The position numbers and the translations under genes were made by a program. A DNA stretch of 64,000 nt, taken from Elmis aenea (Eukaryota; Arthropoda; Insecta; Coleoptera; Elmidae). Shown here piece after piece: positions 23,561 to 34,068 of the stretch. Where the stretch lies: positions 11,040,640 to 11,104,639 of the forward strand of contig OX393581.1 of the NCBI GenBank assembly GCA_947652605.1. The letters are read 5' to 3'. The notes beneath the pieces were generated by a model, which ran no database searches, had not been told where the DNA came from, and saw only the letters and a list, made by a program, of their open reading frames with translations. Position 1 is the first letter of the stretch; each line of letters begins with the position of its first letter.

Positions 23561-24047
23561 ATATTAATATTTGTAAATTTTGTAAAATAACATTAAAAGA
23601 CCCGAAATTTTTATGACTGTGGATTGGGTATTATCAATAGCGATTAAACTTTTTTAACGATAAGGAAATTTGTGTACAAAACACAGTTATATTAGCGGTA
23701 AAGCTATGTTTCATAGGGAAAAATATAATTGCCAAGGTTTGTTTTTATATTATTTTACCAATAAGCAAAAGCAACCTAGCTTATTTTACATTTAACGAGA
23801 TTTAGAATTTAACATGGTTTACGAATAATTATTTCATCTTAACTTAATTAACCAGAATCCTCATTTACATTAAAAAAACATTTTCAAAGAAAATTAATTT
23901 TCCTACTTAATTTACGAAAGTCATTTCGAGCTGTGAAATGGTTGGACGTTGCAGAGTTAATTAAAACGTTTTAAATAAATTTTACAAATAATTCCCGTCG
24001 GTCTATTTTACTCTCATATGTAAATAAGTGGGAATGTTCGCTTTTAC

Positions 24048-24173
24048 CTGTGTTTGTGAAAGACAAATGCACTCAGGAGGACATATCAGCGGCAGTTGTG
24101 CTATTATCGTGAATGCCGCTACCTGCACTAACAGTAGCGCCGACATACAGCGCCACATGAAGCTGCCCACCAT
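24048..24173 (-). CDS. LRR protein exon 1 (signal peptide and start of LRRNT)
   Basis: This exon encodes 42 residues. On the minus strand a strong acceptor (CTTTTTTTTGCAG) directly precedes ATG at 24173, so I start there; frame upstream of it is intronic. The first ~30 residues form a signal peptide with hydrophobic core SALLLVQVAAFTIIA. Then comes CPPECICLSQTQ, the first three cysteines of the LRRNT cap. The exon ends at 24048 with CAG then GTAAAA. Joined to 7922-8998 it supplies the fourth cysteine. An upstream untranslated exon is implied by the acceptor but was not located. Confidence 0.85.
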
Positions 24174-24961
24174 CTGCAAAAAAAAGATTGAATTAAGAAT
24201 CACAGTTGCAATAATCTTTACAGCTTAAACATGATACAAAGTGTATTTTCTTCATCTAGGCCACTAAAGGGTTATTAAACACTTTTTAAAAAGATTTAAA
24301 ACAAAGCAAAACGTTAAAAAAACGCTACTTTTAGTAGCTATAATCTTTTTTTTCTAAGACCACTAATGTAAATGACTGTTACCGTATAGCCTGCATGCAT
24401 AGGAAGTGGGTCCTTACGCACGGTAATCAAAAAGCACAGTTTTTTAAAGAAATGATCCAAGTAGACTCACGTCAAACACTTCCTGCATGCCTAGTAAATG
24501 AGTTATAATGTACGGTTAGCTAAACACACACTTGTCTAGAAATGTCAAAGTAGGCTTAAGTACGTCAAAATTGACAAGACAACGTAATTACATTTGTAAT
24601 TAGCCAAAAAACCGTTAAAATCATAGGTATTATGTGATCGTAGAAAAAGTAAGCTACATAACGCGAGTTGTAAAGCAATTGCGCACTCGTGGAAATACGC
24701 ACTCCGTGCGCAACTTTTCCAGTCGTGCGTAATATGCTTCTTACAACTCTTATTAAATGCTTCCTGACACTATAGATAGTGACAAATAACTGAAATATTT
24801 TTCTTAAAATGTTAAATTACTTACAAGTTCATTCTTATGTATAAAATGGTTTCAATAATTTGTGTACATATTCGTAGATTTGGATGGTTTTACAAAAAAA
24901 AAGCTTAAATCTTTTACGTTTTAATGCTACTTAATTCTTTGCCATAAATAAGAGGGAAGTC
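24174..24961. other. Upstream intronic or 5' region of the LRR gene with a small hairpin
   Basis: Probably part of the first intron, because a splice acceptor ends at 24174. A hairpin lies at 24665-24749: GAGTTGTAAAGCA with its inverse TGCTTCTTACAACTC, enclosing GCGCACTCG/CACTCCGTGCGC-type sequence. It is reminiscent of the 54206-54374 palindrome, and both are probably MITE-like. No promoter element could be assigned. Confidence 0.4.
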
Positions 24962-25540
24962 AGTGGGCCAACAAAACTTAAAATCGACAATACAGTTTTT
25001 GTGCCTTTTGTTATATGGAGCAGAGTGCTGGAATCTAACAGATAGACATAAATCTATGGGGCCAGCTTGTGAGATGAAATTCCTGAGAAGGATACTAGGA
25101 ATTTTTCAGGCTTTCGCGGCTATCGTCCATGTTACAATCTTCGTTCCCGGGTTTGGAACCGCGTCTTCTTGATTTGTGTGACGTTTCGACCATTCTATGT
25201 TGGTCTTTATCAAACGACTGATAAAGATGTTAATACCATTTCGAAGATTTGTTTGTTTTAAAAAATAAACCTCATATGTTATTCAATGAGTGACAATTGT
25301 TAGATCATGTATGTATACAGAATGGGAGAAGATCCAGGAAAGCAAATGAAGCGCCAACGGGAGGAAAAAATCGAAAAGTAAAACCAAGGAAAACTTGAAA
25401 TGAGGTGAAAGAAGCTGCCACAAACAAACGGATCGAGTGGAGTAAGGTTAGAGAACCAACAAGAGATGAAAAAAGATGGAGAGAAGCATACAGAGAGGCC
25501 ACATACATAAAAAAGAAAGAAAAGCCTCACACCTAAGTGT
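24962..25540 (+). pseudogene. RTE-like LINE C-terminal fragment split by an insertion
   Basis: 24962-25105 reads LLYGAECWNLTDRH … EMKFLRRILG, the conserved thumb/C-terminal part of RTE-like ORF2. After about 200 unrelated bases, 25310-25540 resumes with a HVYRMGEDPGK-like block, then VEWSKVREPTRDEKRWREAY read across frameshifts, the typical terminal segment. It is a dead fragment. Confidence 0.7.
25106..25309 (-). mobile_element. Probable Penelope-like terminal fragment with hammerhead-like core
   Basis: Foreign sequence inside a LINE remnant. On the minus strand, 25214-25180 reads TTTGATAAAGACC, then a 10-nt loop, then GGTCGAAACGTC. This resembles the type I hammerhead core CUGAUGA, stem II, GAAAC described in Penelope-like elements, with two core changes. 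GACC/GGTC can form stem II. Stem III and the cleavage site were not resolved, so the identification is tentative. Confidence 0.4.
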
Positions 25541-26464
25541 AGAGAGGCGTAAGGATAAGGAATATTCAAGGTCATTGGCAAAAAATAAGAAAACTTAATT
25601 AGTGAGGGAATACATAATGGTTTTTCTTTTACCATACCCTGTAATAACTTCACCAGTTATTTTTTTTTTCTGATCCAATAGTTGAGCATAGTAAAGAACT
25701 ATCTTATTTCATCTCAATTCATTTTAAAGTGTATTTAATATTATCATAAAATAATACAAATATGCTCGGAATTCTTTAAAAAAATATTATCTCTACGATC
25801 CCAAATTTCTTGTTTATTAACTTTTCCTGGTTTTTACAACCACCCTGAAAATATCACGTGCTCCTCAGTACATCACTCAAGCTGGAAAGAAAATCGATCC
25901 ACAAATTAATAAAAAGCAAAAACACTCAGGCGACTTGAAATGCCAAATTAATACTAAAAATGACATAAAATATTATTCCATTAAGTGTTTCAATCGAGAC
26001 ATTTCAAATTTGCAAAAGTTAATCATCAGATATACATTCTAATTAGGATTGTTCACGTTCAGCTCGTCTCCCCACTAAGTAATTACATTCTAAACGCTCA
26101 ATTTGTCAAGCAAGACTTGATTTTTACATCCTTCTCTGTTTGATAATGGTTGGTTCATACCTTAAAGACCGCTAGAAGAGGAAGGAGTAGCATTTACCGG
26201 TTAAAAACTTTTCGTATTAAAGTTTTTTTGAGGAAAAAAAAACGGGAAAGTTGCGCGACGTTTGATATAACAACGCAGTTGTCTGGCAATTAGCGATTCA
26301 GCGTGATTTAGCGAAATTTTATAATTTTGATTTACTTGCCTTAAAAAAGTCTAATTAATATTAGAAAAGTTCGTGAAGAGAGCTGATTAAATTAATTGAC
26401 GCAATTTTTTATTTGCTACGAAAAGTGCTATAATCGAATTTTAAGCATAACATTGTTAAAATAA
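25541..26464. other. Intergenic, nothing recognised
   Basis: No coding or repeat structure that I can support. Confidence 0.35.
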
Positions 26465-26630
26465 CATTGGTCTTCTTCTTTTATTGTAGGAAATTCTACT
26501 ATTCTGTAACCACTACGTAATACAGTCGCTCCACCTCTTAGTTGGCCTGCATATGCTTCTTCTTCCTGCGGGTGATTTGTCTCTTGCTACCTTCACTGAC
26601 CGTCATTCTCGATAAATGTTATTCCATTAT
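26465..26630 (-). pseudogene. RTE-like LINE 3'-terminal scrap
   Basis: The minus strand contains RPTKRWSDCI, the conserved RGRPxxRWxDxI box near the end of RTE-like ORF2. It is followed about 60 bp later by AATAAAAGAAGAAGACC, an A/G-rich LINE tail. About 160 bp survive: a heavily 5'-truncated insertion. Confidence 0.65.
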
Positions 26631-27309
26631 TTCCATATTGTGTTCTTTCCACAAGTAAATAAATATCTCATGTAAAACAATGTATATTATTCGCATTTTT
26701 ATGTTCTTCCAGAATGATGGGCCGTCTAATACATAGGTATTATGAGGGGGAACAAAGAAAACGATCAACGCAAAATTAAAAAATATGCAAACGTAACTTG
26801 CGAGATGCACAAAATTACATCAAAATAAAGTTTAGTCATGTCTGTGTGTATTATTCACGATTTTTAACATCACAGTCAGCTTAATAGATAAATTACATTG
26901 TATATTTGTTAGTAACGTACATAGTGCAATAAATAAATGGAATCGATTAAATAAAATAGAATTACTCTACCACACCATAGGCCCAATTTTAAAAATACTG
27001 ACCATTGAAACAAAATTAATTCAATAAACAAACTATAAGATAGAAATGTGTTATTGTGTTAATGTGTAATTGTGTAATATAGAAATAGGAACACAGCGTA
27101 TCAAAACTTGAAAAAAAACTACCTTAAAAAAGAGTGTTCAAAGTTACATGGCGGTAATTTTTAAACAAATACTCGTTAAGCACATTTCACTTGTGATAGA
27201 GCGCAGTAAGATTTTCTCTACTAATTTTCCTAACATAAGAGATACCGGCTTTAACTTGGGTAAACCCGACGTGACTTAACACTAGGGGGTTAAAGAATCG
27301 TATTTCGTA
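26631..27309. other. Intergenic, nothing recognised
   Basis: No supportable gene. The minus-strand frame at 26619-26810 is hydrophobic but featureless. Confidence 0.35.
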
Positions 27310-28420
27310 GAACTAGGTGCTATTTATACAAGGTGGTAATGAATTTGGATTTCCGTTGGATCCAAAGTTGCCGAATACAGCTGCTGATGTGTTTCCTTTG
27401 CCATATTGTACGATTCAGGCGTCCTCCGATTCTGAACCTTATTCACTTGCTCTTGTACCTCTGCGAGTGTGTTAGCGTTGCTACAAATTTTGTTCCCTGT
27501 TATTTCATGAACATAACCTATTCAACCTCCCGTTATTTATAAGTGGATTGCAACTTACAGGTTCTTTAAATGTTATCATTGTTTTAGTCTTTTCTGTGGA
27601 GATCTTTATTTTATATCTTTCGCAGTTTTGAACTGCAATAATAGAATTTGAAGATCGTCTACAATTTCTGATATTAATAGTGCGTGATGGGCATAACACA
27701 CAATTTTGATTGTTCCTTTTCCTATCTAAATGCTCTACGAGTCTTCACCTTTTCTATGTTGCTGTCCATAAGAAAGTTGAACAGAAGATGGCTAAGGGAG
27801 CCCCCTTGCCTAATACTGTTACCTACAGGTATGTGGTCGGTGTGTTTACTATTAAAACGAAACTTTATGGTTTTTTCTGTGTATATATCCCTAATGGTGT
27901 CTTTTAAAGCAGAGGGTATTTGTCGTTCTTGTAATATGGCAATTATGTTGTTTAGTTGAATTCGATCGAAGGCCTTTAGTAAATCGATAAAGCACATGGA
28001 GGCTGGCTTATTAAGTTCTAGTGATTTTTCAACTATTTGCGTTACTATAAAAATGACATCCGTACATGATTGTCCAGTTTTGAACAACTATTTGCGTTAC
28101 TATAAAAATGACATCCGTACATGATTGTCCAGTTTTGAATCCTTGCTGTTCATTAACTAGTGTTGTTAAACTATCAATCTTTGTACATATAATTTTAGTA
28201 GTTAACTTTCACATTGTACTGAGAAGTTTAATACCTCTATAGTTTTCAAGCCTCTTATTATCTGCCTTCTGAAATAATGATATCAGAACACTCGTTCGCT
28301 ATTCATTTGGTATTTTTCGATCTTTTAATGCTTTTAATAATACTATTTTTGTGATTTTCCTTACTAGTAGTTGTCCTCCATATTTTATAAGTTCATTTGG
28401 AATTAAATGGTCAAAATTTA
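27310..28420 (-). pseudogene. RTE-like LINE reverse transcriptase pseudogene
   Basis: Read from high to low coordinates: DHLIPNELIKYGG, then a YRGIKLLSTM block near 28240, NEQQGFKTGQSCTDVIF, PASMCFIDLLKAFDRIQL near 27980, and IPVGNSIRQGGSLSHLLFN near 27800. Then come an ISTEKTKTM thumb segment near 27600 and a GGRLNRTIWQRKHI segment near 27400. Stops and frameshifts occur throughout, and the YADD region is degraded. A 55-bp tandem duplication lies inside. This is a different RTE-like family from 37406-40228, judged by its wording. Confidence 0.8.
28030..28139. repeat. 55-bp perfect tandem duplication
   Basis: CAACTATTTGCGTTACTATA and the following 35 bases occur twice back to back (28030-28084 and 28085-28139) with no difference that I can see. 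Fifty-five is not a multiple of three, so it shifts the RT pseudogene frame. Confidence 0.9.
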
Positions 28421-30476
28421 GCATGTTCTGTTACAAAAAACTGCAAAAACCGGTAATTACTTTTTTATTTCGAACATTAGAGATATTTTTAGATCGAATT
28501 TATGAACAAATTTTTCGCCAGAATAGTAAAATAAATCAAATTTCGCGCCATACGGTAGCAGATACCAAGAAAACTTGAGCGACACTTTTTGTTTAGAATA
28601 AAATGCTCTACCCAAAAACAAGTTCGAGTTTGATTTTAAACAGGACCGTACTAGTTTTTTATAAAATTTATTGAAACTGAACTTCTACAACTCCGCCACT
28701 GGTTGCTTGTGGGGCTTGACATTCTCACCGAATGTGATAACCTGTAAGTTGGTGCTGTACTGCTGTATACCAAATTTGGTTTAAATATATCTACAGGTTG
28801 GGAGGCGTTTAAAAATTATCGATATTTTTTCGAAAATTTCATCACCCTGTGTCTTTAAAATGAAGCGTTTATGGACCCATGTTGATATGAAATATTCGCT
28901 ATAAAATAAGTTTTTCTATCGACTGTCCTGCTACAAAAAAGTGGACCACCCTGTAGATAACACCGGTGTGTCATGTATATTAACAAAACGTGTAAAATAA
29001 TTCAAATATAATTAACCCAAAAATGTTAATAAAATTAAGATATTAACTTACCCTAAATCTTTGATACTGTAAAGAAACAAAATCAATTATGTTTGCAATG
29101 CAGTAATAGATTTAAAAGAATGTATAAGTAATTGTTAGGATTATTGGGTCATATAAACCCAAAACATGATAGGAGTGTTAATTTGCAATCATAATAATTT
29201 TTTTAAACCAATTTGCACTTCTTTCTTCATGCTACAGCTCTATCCAAAATAGAACCGAATTTAATATTTTTGTTTTCTGTATAAGAAAAATCCAACGATA
29301 GTATTTTTTAGTTTTCTGTCTCGTGTTTAAGGAGTGAAAAGTATAACTAACAACTTCACATTCACAAACACAAAACAATTATTTCTATAATTATGAAGGG
29401 CAATAAAGTGCAATTAAGAACTACTAAAATAATAATTACATCACAACTTGTAAAAATTACGTTCTGAACTATGTCCTTTAGATATGCTACATTTTATTTT
29501 CTCTTTAACGAATCTGCTTTTATCTTTTTTGCAATACATTATGTTGTAACAGTTATTGTCAGTAATTTACCGATTCTAATTAGAATTTTTAATTGTTATT
29601 GAATAATTTATTGTTTTTAAGTCATATCGGATGTGCCTTGTTTAATATTATTTATAGCGTTGAAAATTGATTGATGACATGTTAAGTTTTTCTTTCCTGA
29701 CTTTAGTCACGCAACCAGCAATAGGAAATATCTTGTATGTTTTTTAATGTTCCCAATCAAAGCCAAATGTTTATCGCTTCGAGGTATAAATAGGTTTGTA
29801 AAGGTACTCAATAAGTGCAGAGTTGTAAATAATCTATTTCATATTTTATCCGCTCTATGAATAATTTAACAGTGCCACACGATATCGCCAAGAGGCAAAT
29901 TGAAAACGTTTTTCTTCAATAAGTATTTGTATTAAATATAAAGTTTCCAAGTTGGGAAAATAATAAAATTAATATTTTATGTATTGTCCAAATTTTTAAT
30001 TGTACCAACGAAGTTTTCACAGTTGTTTTAGTGTGAAATAAATTTAGAATTGCACGAAACAAAATCAGTCATAATAAATTGTGCAAAGTATATCAGTCCC
30101 AGAGCTACACAACAAATTTGTACACGCCAGTGAGAAAAGCTTGTATATCCAAACAGAAACGTAGCACTATAAAGATAAAATTCATAACAATGCTAGCGTT
30201 GACAACAAAATTTTTCCTCGTCGTTTTAAAAACTTGGGGATCCCGTCATTAATCTCACAGAAATCGAGGTACAATAAGAGAGATTTCAGCAACAATATAT
30301 TTAGCATGCGGATAACATCGCAAAAATAATAAATTGAAGGAATTAAGGTATAAAATTTCGAAAATACAATGGAGATTACTGCATATTCTTGTATTTCAGT
30401 GACGTGCAAAGGTTACATTACTTCTATTTGCGGAAATGCAAAACTAAACTCTCATACATTCTACTGTATTTATGTA
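28421..30476. other. Intergenic with an orphan foldback end
   Basis: At 28943-28955 GGACCACCCTGTA matches the right terminus of the CAGGGTGGTCC foldbacks, but no left partner is evident. The rest is AT-rich with no gene seen. Confidence 0.4.
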
Positions 30477-31622
30477 CAGAGTCGTCCACATAGAAGATCC
30501 ACTATTGGGATCTCGTAAACGGTAAGAGCTACAAAGAAGTTTAAATCATACAAATTGTTATCCTTTCTGAGACCTATTCAGTGATGCTTTAATGTTTTAA
30601 ATAAGTTTTATGGCACGCTAGATAAAGAACAAAAATCAAAATGGGCATTTTTTTAAATCGTTAATAACTAGGTTATACTTGATGGTACAAAAACATTTTT
30701 GGGGAAAAAGTTGTAGATTTTTTTACGCACTGTAAAATAGGAGCATTCATTGATGAAATTGGAATTCGGATGCTTAGATTGTGTTGTCCAACAATAATAC
30801 CATGCGTCACCAACATTATTAATTCGTGTTTTATTGACCAACAATTTCCAGCCTCCTGGAAAAATGCTCTTGTTATACCCTTACCAAAAATCAGCAATCC
30901 TGTAGAATACAAAGATCTGAGACCCATAAGTTTACTATCAACTCTATCTGAGGTCTTAGAAAAACTTATGCATAAACAAATAAAAACACATCTTGAACAA
31001 CATGGTATTTTACCAGTTTTTCAATCCGGCTTCAGAAGTAAATACAGTTGCACTACTGCTCTATTAAACCTTACCGATGACCTTATAAGAGCCGCAGATG
31101 AAGGAAAGCTGACTTTGGTTGTGTTTCTGGATTTTAGCAAGGCATTCCATACGATCAAGCATTCAGTATTGTATTCTTTGTTACACTTTAGGCCCGCTGC
31201 ACACGTACGTTTTTCGCCCGCAGCGGGCAAGTTATTTGCGTTGCTATAGTACATTGTAGTATCAGGGCCGTCTCTAGGTGTTTTGGCGCGTAAAAATATT
31301 TACAGTTATTAACATAACACCAGAGCAATTTACACAAAAGAGAAGTTTATTTTACTTTTTGTTGTTAGTATAAGTAGTATTTGTACTGTTTTAGTGGTCT
31401 TATACATATACTTCCTTTGTTAATTCAAGGTAAGCATTTCATTCTCTGGTATCAGTTTTTCTATTAAGCGGACACCTCTTATGTCCGCTTATACTGTATT
31501 TGTAAGTCTTGTATTTTTATTTTATTTACATTTATCTCTCATAGTAAATGTTCAGTGTTTAATGAACCTCTTAATTGCTACTATGTTCATAAAACTTTAT
31601 TAAGGATTTTTGTTTTTTTAAT

Positions 31623-32003
31623 TTACTGAAAACATATATTTACTAACCTAAGAGTCACAGCTAACATTTCCACTGGAGGTATGGCAAGTCTCATACATGT
31701 ATCTTGAGACATTATCTTATTACTTATTCTACCCAGCAGCTCGTCGAACGATGGGACACTCATTCTAAAGTAATTGTAAAACTTGTCTCGATTTTCTCTT
31801 AAATCACCAAAAGATCGCCTAAACTCTCCCATTGCCAGTCTTTGCTCGGTGAACGGATGCACCCAATAACGCCTTTTGTTTTTAGAAACATAATGTTTAT
31901 ATACCAGGTATGCAAATGCTACCCGTTTTCTATGTGACACCTCCATATGTGATGAGGAAAAGAAAAGCGCTCGCAAAAGAACGAATGCCTGACTGAATAA
32001 CAA
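31623..32003 (-). pseudogene. Harbinger (HARBI1-like) transposase N-terminal fragment
   Basis: A 126-codon minus-strand frame with the block RRYWVHPFTEQRLAMGEFRR, then FYNYFRMSVPSFDELLGRI and MRLAIPPVEMLAVTLR. This is the conserved N-terminal region of HARBI1-type transposases preceding the DDE nuclease. The protein stops after LVNICFQ and the remaining ~430 bp to the left TIR encode no catalytic domain. It is a deletion derivative that would need an active relative in trans. Confidence 0.85.
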
Positions 32004-32059
32004 TTACGGCACTGTGCCGCAAAAAACTACGTGAGCATCAAAGCAACTTCGGCACCCGT

Positions 32060-32166
32060 CGGGCGCCCGCTGCGGGCCCGCAGCGGGCCCGCTGCGGGTA
32101 AGCTGCGGGTAAGCTGCGGGCCCGCAGCGGGTTAGTTGCGGGCCCGCTGCGGGCCCGCTGCGGGCG
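32060..32166. repeat. GC-rich tandem CCCGCTGCGGG-type repeat at Harbinger end
   Basis: About nine overlapping units built on GCCCGCTGCGGG / CCCGCAGCGGG fill the 100 bp inside the right TIR, with variants TAAGCTGCGGG and TTAGTTGCGGG. The left end has one such unit (31221-31232). This is by far the most GC-rich patch in the window and each unit is self-complementary. Subterminal motif arrays are often transposase-binding sites; that is inference here. Confidence 0.85.
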
Positions 32167-33542
32167 AAAAACGTACGTGTGCAGCGAGCCTTATTGGTTT
32201 CGATAATCCAGCCATTCAATTAATAAAAAGTTATTTATCATTTCGTAGTCAGCAGGTTGTATATGATGGCAAAATAACAGATGTAAGATTTACTAACTGT
32301 GGCGTCCCACAAGGGTCCATTCTGGGACCCCTGTTGTTCATTATTTACACCTGTCAATTGCCACTATGCTTGAACTTCACCAAATATGTGATGTATGCTG
32401 ATGACACTCATATTTACATCAGTTTTAAAAAAGAATTTTTATTTGATGCTGTTTATAAAGTAAACAAAGACCTTCAATCAATTTATGAATATTCGCAGGA
32501 ACACCACCTTTTTCTTAATGCCGCTAAGTCTGCGTGGATGCTGTTTGGTAATCAGAAAGTTGTTTCGGAAATAAACAACGCGATAGCTATTAAAGTTAAT
32601 GGTGTCAATGTACCATTTGTCGAATCTTTCAAAACTCTGGGGCTCACCTTGGATAATTCTTTTAGATACAGAAATCATGTATCAAAATGCATACAAAAAG
32701 CATACCTAAATTTAAAACTTTTATATCCTCACCGAAGCTATCTTAATACTTATGTAAAAAAAATGTTATGCGACGCAATGGTACTCTCACATTTCAATTA
32801 CGCGGCACCAGTTTATGGCCACTGCTTAGATTACGATACTAAATGTAAAATTCAAAGAGTTCAAAACAGTTCTTTAGATTTGTTTATGGCATAAGAAAAT
32901 TTCAAAAAATTTCCCTTAAATTTAAGTTAATGGGATGGGTCAATATGCAAAATAAACGTATCCTACAAAGCGTCACTCTGTACCATAATTTATTTCTGTC
33001 TAAAGCTCCTAAATATTTACTAAACAAGATTACCTTCAGAACTGATGTCCACAACTTGAACGTCAGGAATAGGGGTCGTATCAGTCCACCACAACACAAA
33101 ACTAAGTTCTTTGAACGATCATTTTCTTTTAATATTTACAAATTATACAACTCTATTCCGGACAGTTTGAAAATCTGTGACTCAAAGTCCTTTAAGAGAA
33201 AGGTTTCACCGTATTGTGGCTGAGGGCAGGCTATTATTGTAGTAATTTTTTTTTTTTTTAATCAGATTTTGTTGAATCAGATTTGCAAGTTTTGGCAGTT
33301 AACATGTGGATGGGTTGTTTTTGGAAATATTATTTTGTCTTCTACATTATAAATGTTGCCTCATATTTATATTCATATTTTTATTATTATAAGTTTTATT
33401 TTGAATGTACCTTCAAACAAGGTTGAGTGGAAGAGCAATCCATTGTTCTAGACAATGGATTGAACTACGCCTTGCGGTTGCCATATAACATATATGTAAT
33501 AATATTGTTGTACTGTTTGTTTGTTTCTTATGGCAATAAAGA

Positions 33543-33571
33543 CATTATTATTATTATTATTATTATTATTT
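33543..33571 (+). repeat. ATT microsatellite tail of the LINE
   Basis: About nine ATT units directly follow AATAAAGAC at the end of the Jockey/CR1-like copy. Simple repeat tails replacing poly(A) are common in these LINE groups. Confidence 0.85.
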
Positions 33572-34068
33572 AATTTAATATTGTTTAAATTCATGGCACT
33601 CTATCGCTTCATAGGAACTTTTTGATGAATGTTATTTGTTTTGAGCCTAAATATCAAAATAATTACATAACATCCTTATTTTATTGAAAAAAGGGGAAAA
33701 ATGCTTTTTCATGAGGTCATAGCAACTACTCGTATGGTTTCCATTAAAAAAGATGCAAGTTTGTAATTTATTTAAGAATTTAAACAGTATTGAAAAAATG
33801 AATGTTTTTATTCATTAGTGCGTAAAATAATCTACAACTGTTTCCCCAAAAATATTTTTGTACCATCATGTATAACCGGGTGATTAAATATTTTTAAAAA
33901 ATGTCCATTTTGATTTTGGTTTATTATCTATGGAACATTTTTAACACATTAAAGCATTGTTCTCAGAAACCCCTTTCTGTTCCCCAACAATTTGTCTAAT
34001 TTAAACTTCTTTGTAGCTGTTACTGTTTACGAGATCCCACTAGTGGTCCTTATATGTGGACCACCCTG

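Larger units (their letters stand above)
8999..24047 (-). other. 15-kb intron of the LRR gene
   Basis: A GT-AG intron in phase 0. The donor is CAG then GTAAAAGCG at 24050-24040 on the minus strand; the acceptor is TTGTTGGCAG ending at 8999. Splicing joins exon 1 (…LSQTQ) to exon 2 (VLCNSGG…) and restores the Cx3CxCx7C cap typical of LRRNT domains, strong internal support for the pairing. Most of its recognisable content is transposon-derived. Confidence 0.85.
31191..32190 (-). mobile_element. PIF/Harbinger element, exactly 1000 bp, TTA duplication
   Basis: Terminal inverted repeats of 31 bp with one mismatch: left begins GGCCCGCTGCACACGTACGT, right ends ACGTACGTGTGCAGCGAGCC. TTA flanks both sides (31188-31190, 32191-32193), the hallmark of PIF/Harbinger. 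Removing the element and one TTA restores the LINE reading frame across …SLLHF/IGFDN…, so the boundaries are certain. It carries only the N-terminal part of a transposase, so it is non-autonomous. Confidence 0.95.
30736..33572 (+). pseudogene. Jockey/CR1-like LINE ORF2, 5'-truncated and interrupted
   Basis: The RT reads through FPASWKNALVIPLPKISNP, DLRPISLLSTLSEVLEKL, QSGFRSKYSCTTALLNLTDD and VVFLDFSKAFHTIKHS to 31190. It resumes at 32194 with IGFDNPAIQLIKSYL, then GVPQGSILGPLLF, MYADDTHIY and a thumb region to 32892. A one-base loss near 32880 shifts the frame; the C-terminal part follows (RILQSVTLYHNLFLSKAPKYL … KLYNSIPDSLKI) to 33221. AATAAAGAC and an ATT-repeat tail close the element at about 33572. 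The endonuclease half is missing. The 1000-bp Harbinger insertion explains the gap exactly. Confidence 0.9.
30477..34068. mobile_element. Foldback element containing a LINE that contains a Harbinger element
   Basis: The left arm 30477-30735 (CAGAGTCGTCCACATAGAAG onward, then GGGATCTCGTAAACGGTAAG) pairs with the right arm about 33813-34068 (GTTACTGTTTACGAGATCCC, then TATGTGGACCACCCTG). The inner ends of the arms also pair (GTTGTAGATTTTTTTACGCA with TGCGTAAAATAATCTACAAC). Between them lies about 3 kb of foreign DNA, mostly a LINE at 30736-33572. The native foldback would be roughly 0.7 kb. Confidence 0.8.

Noticed and set aside
25300..25653. Minus-strand 117-codon hydrophobic frame
   Set aside because: Antisense of the purine-rich LINE C-terminal fragment on the plus strand.
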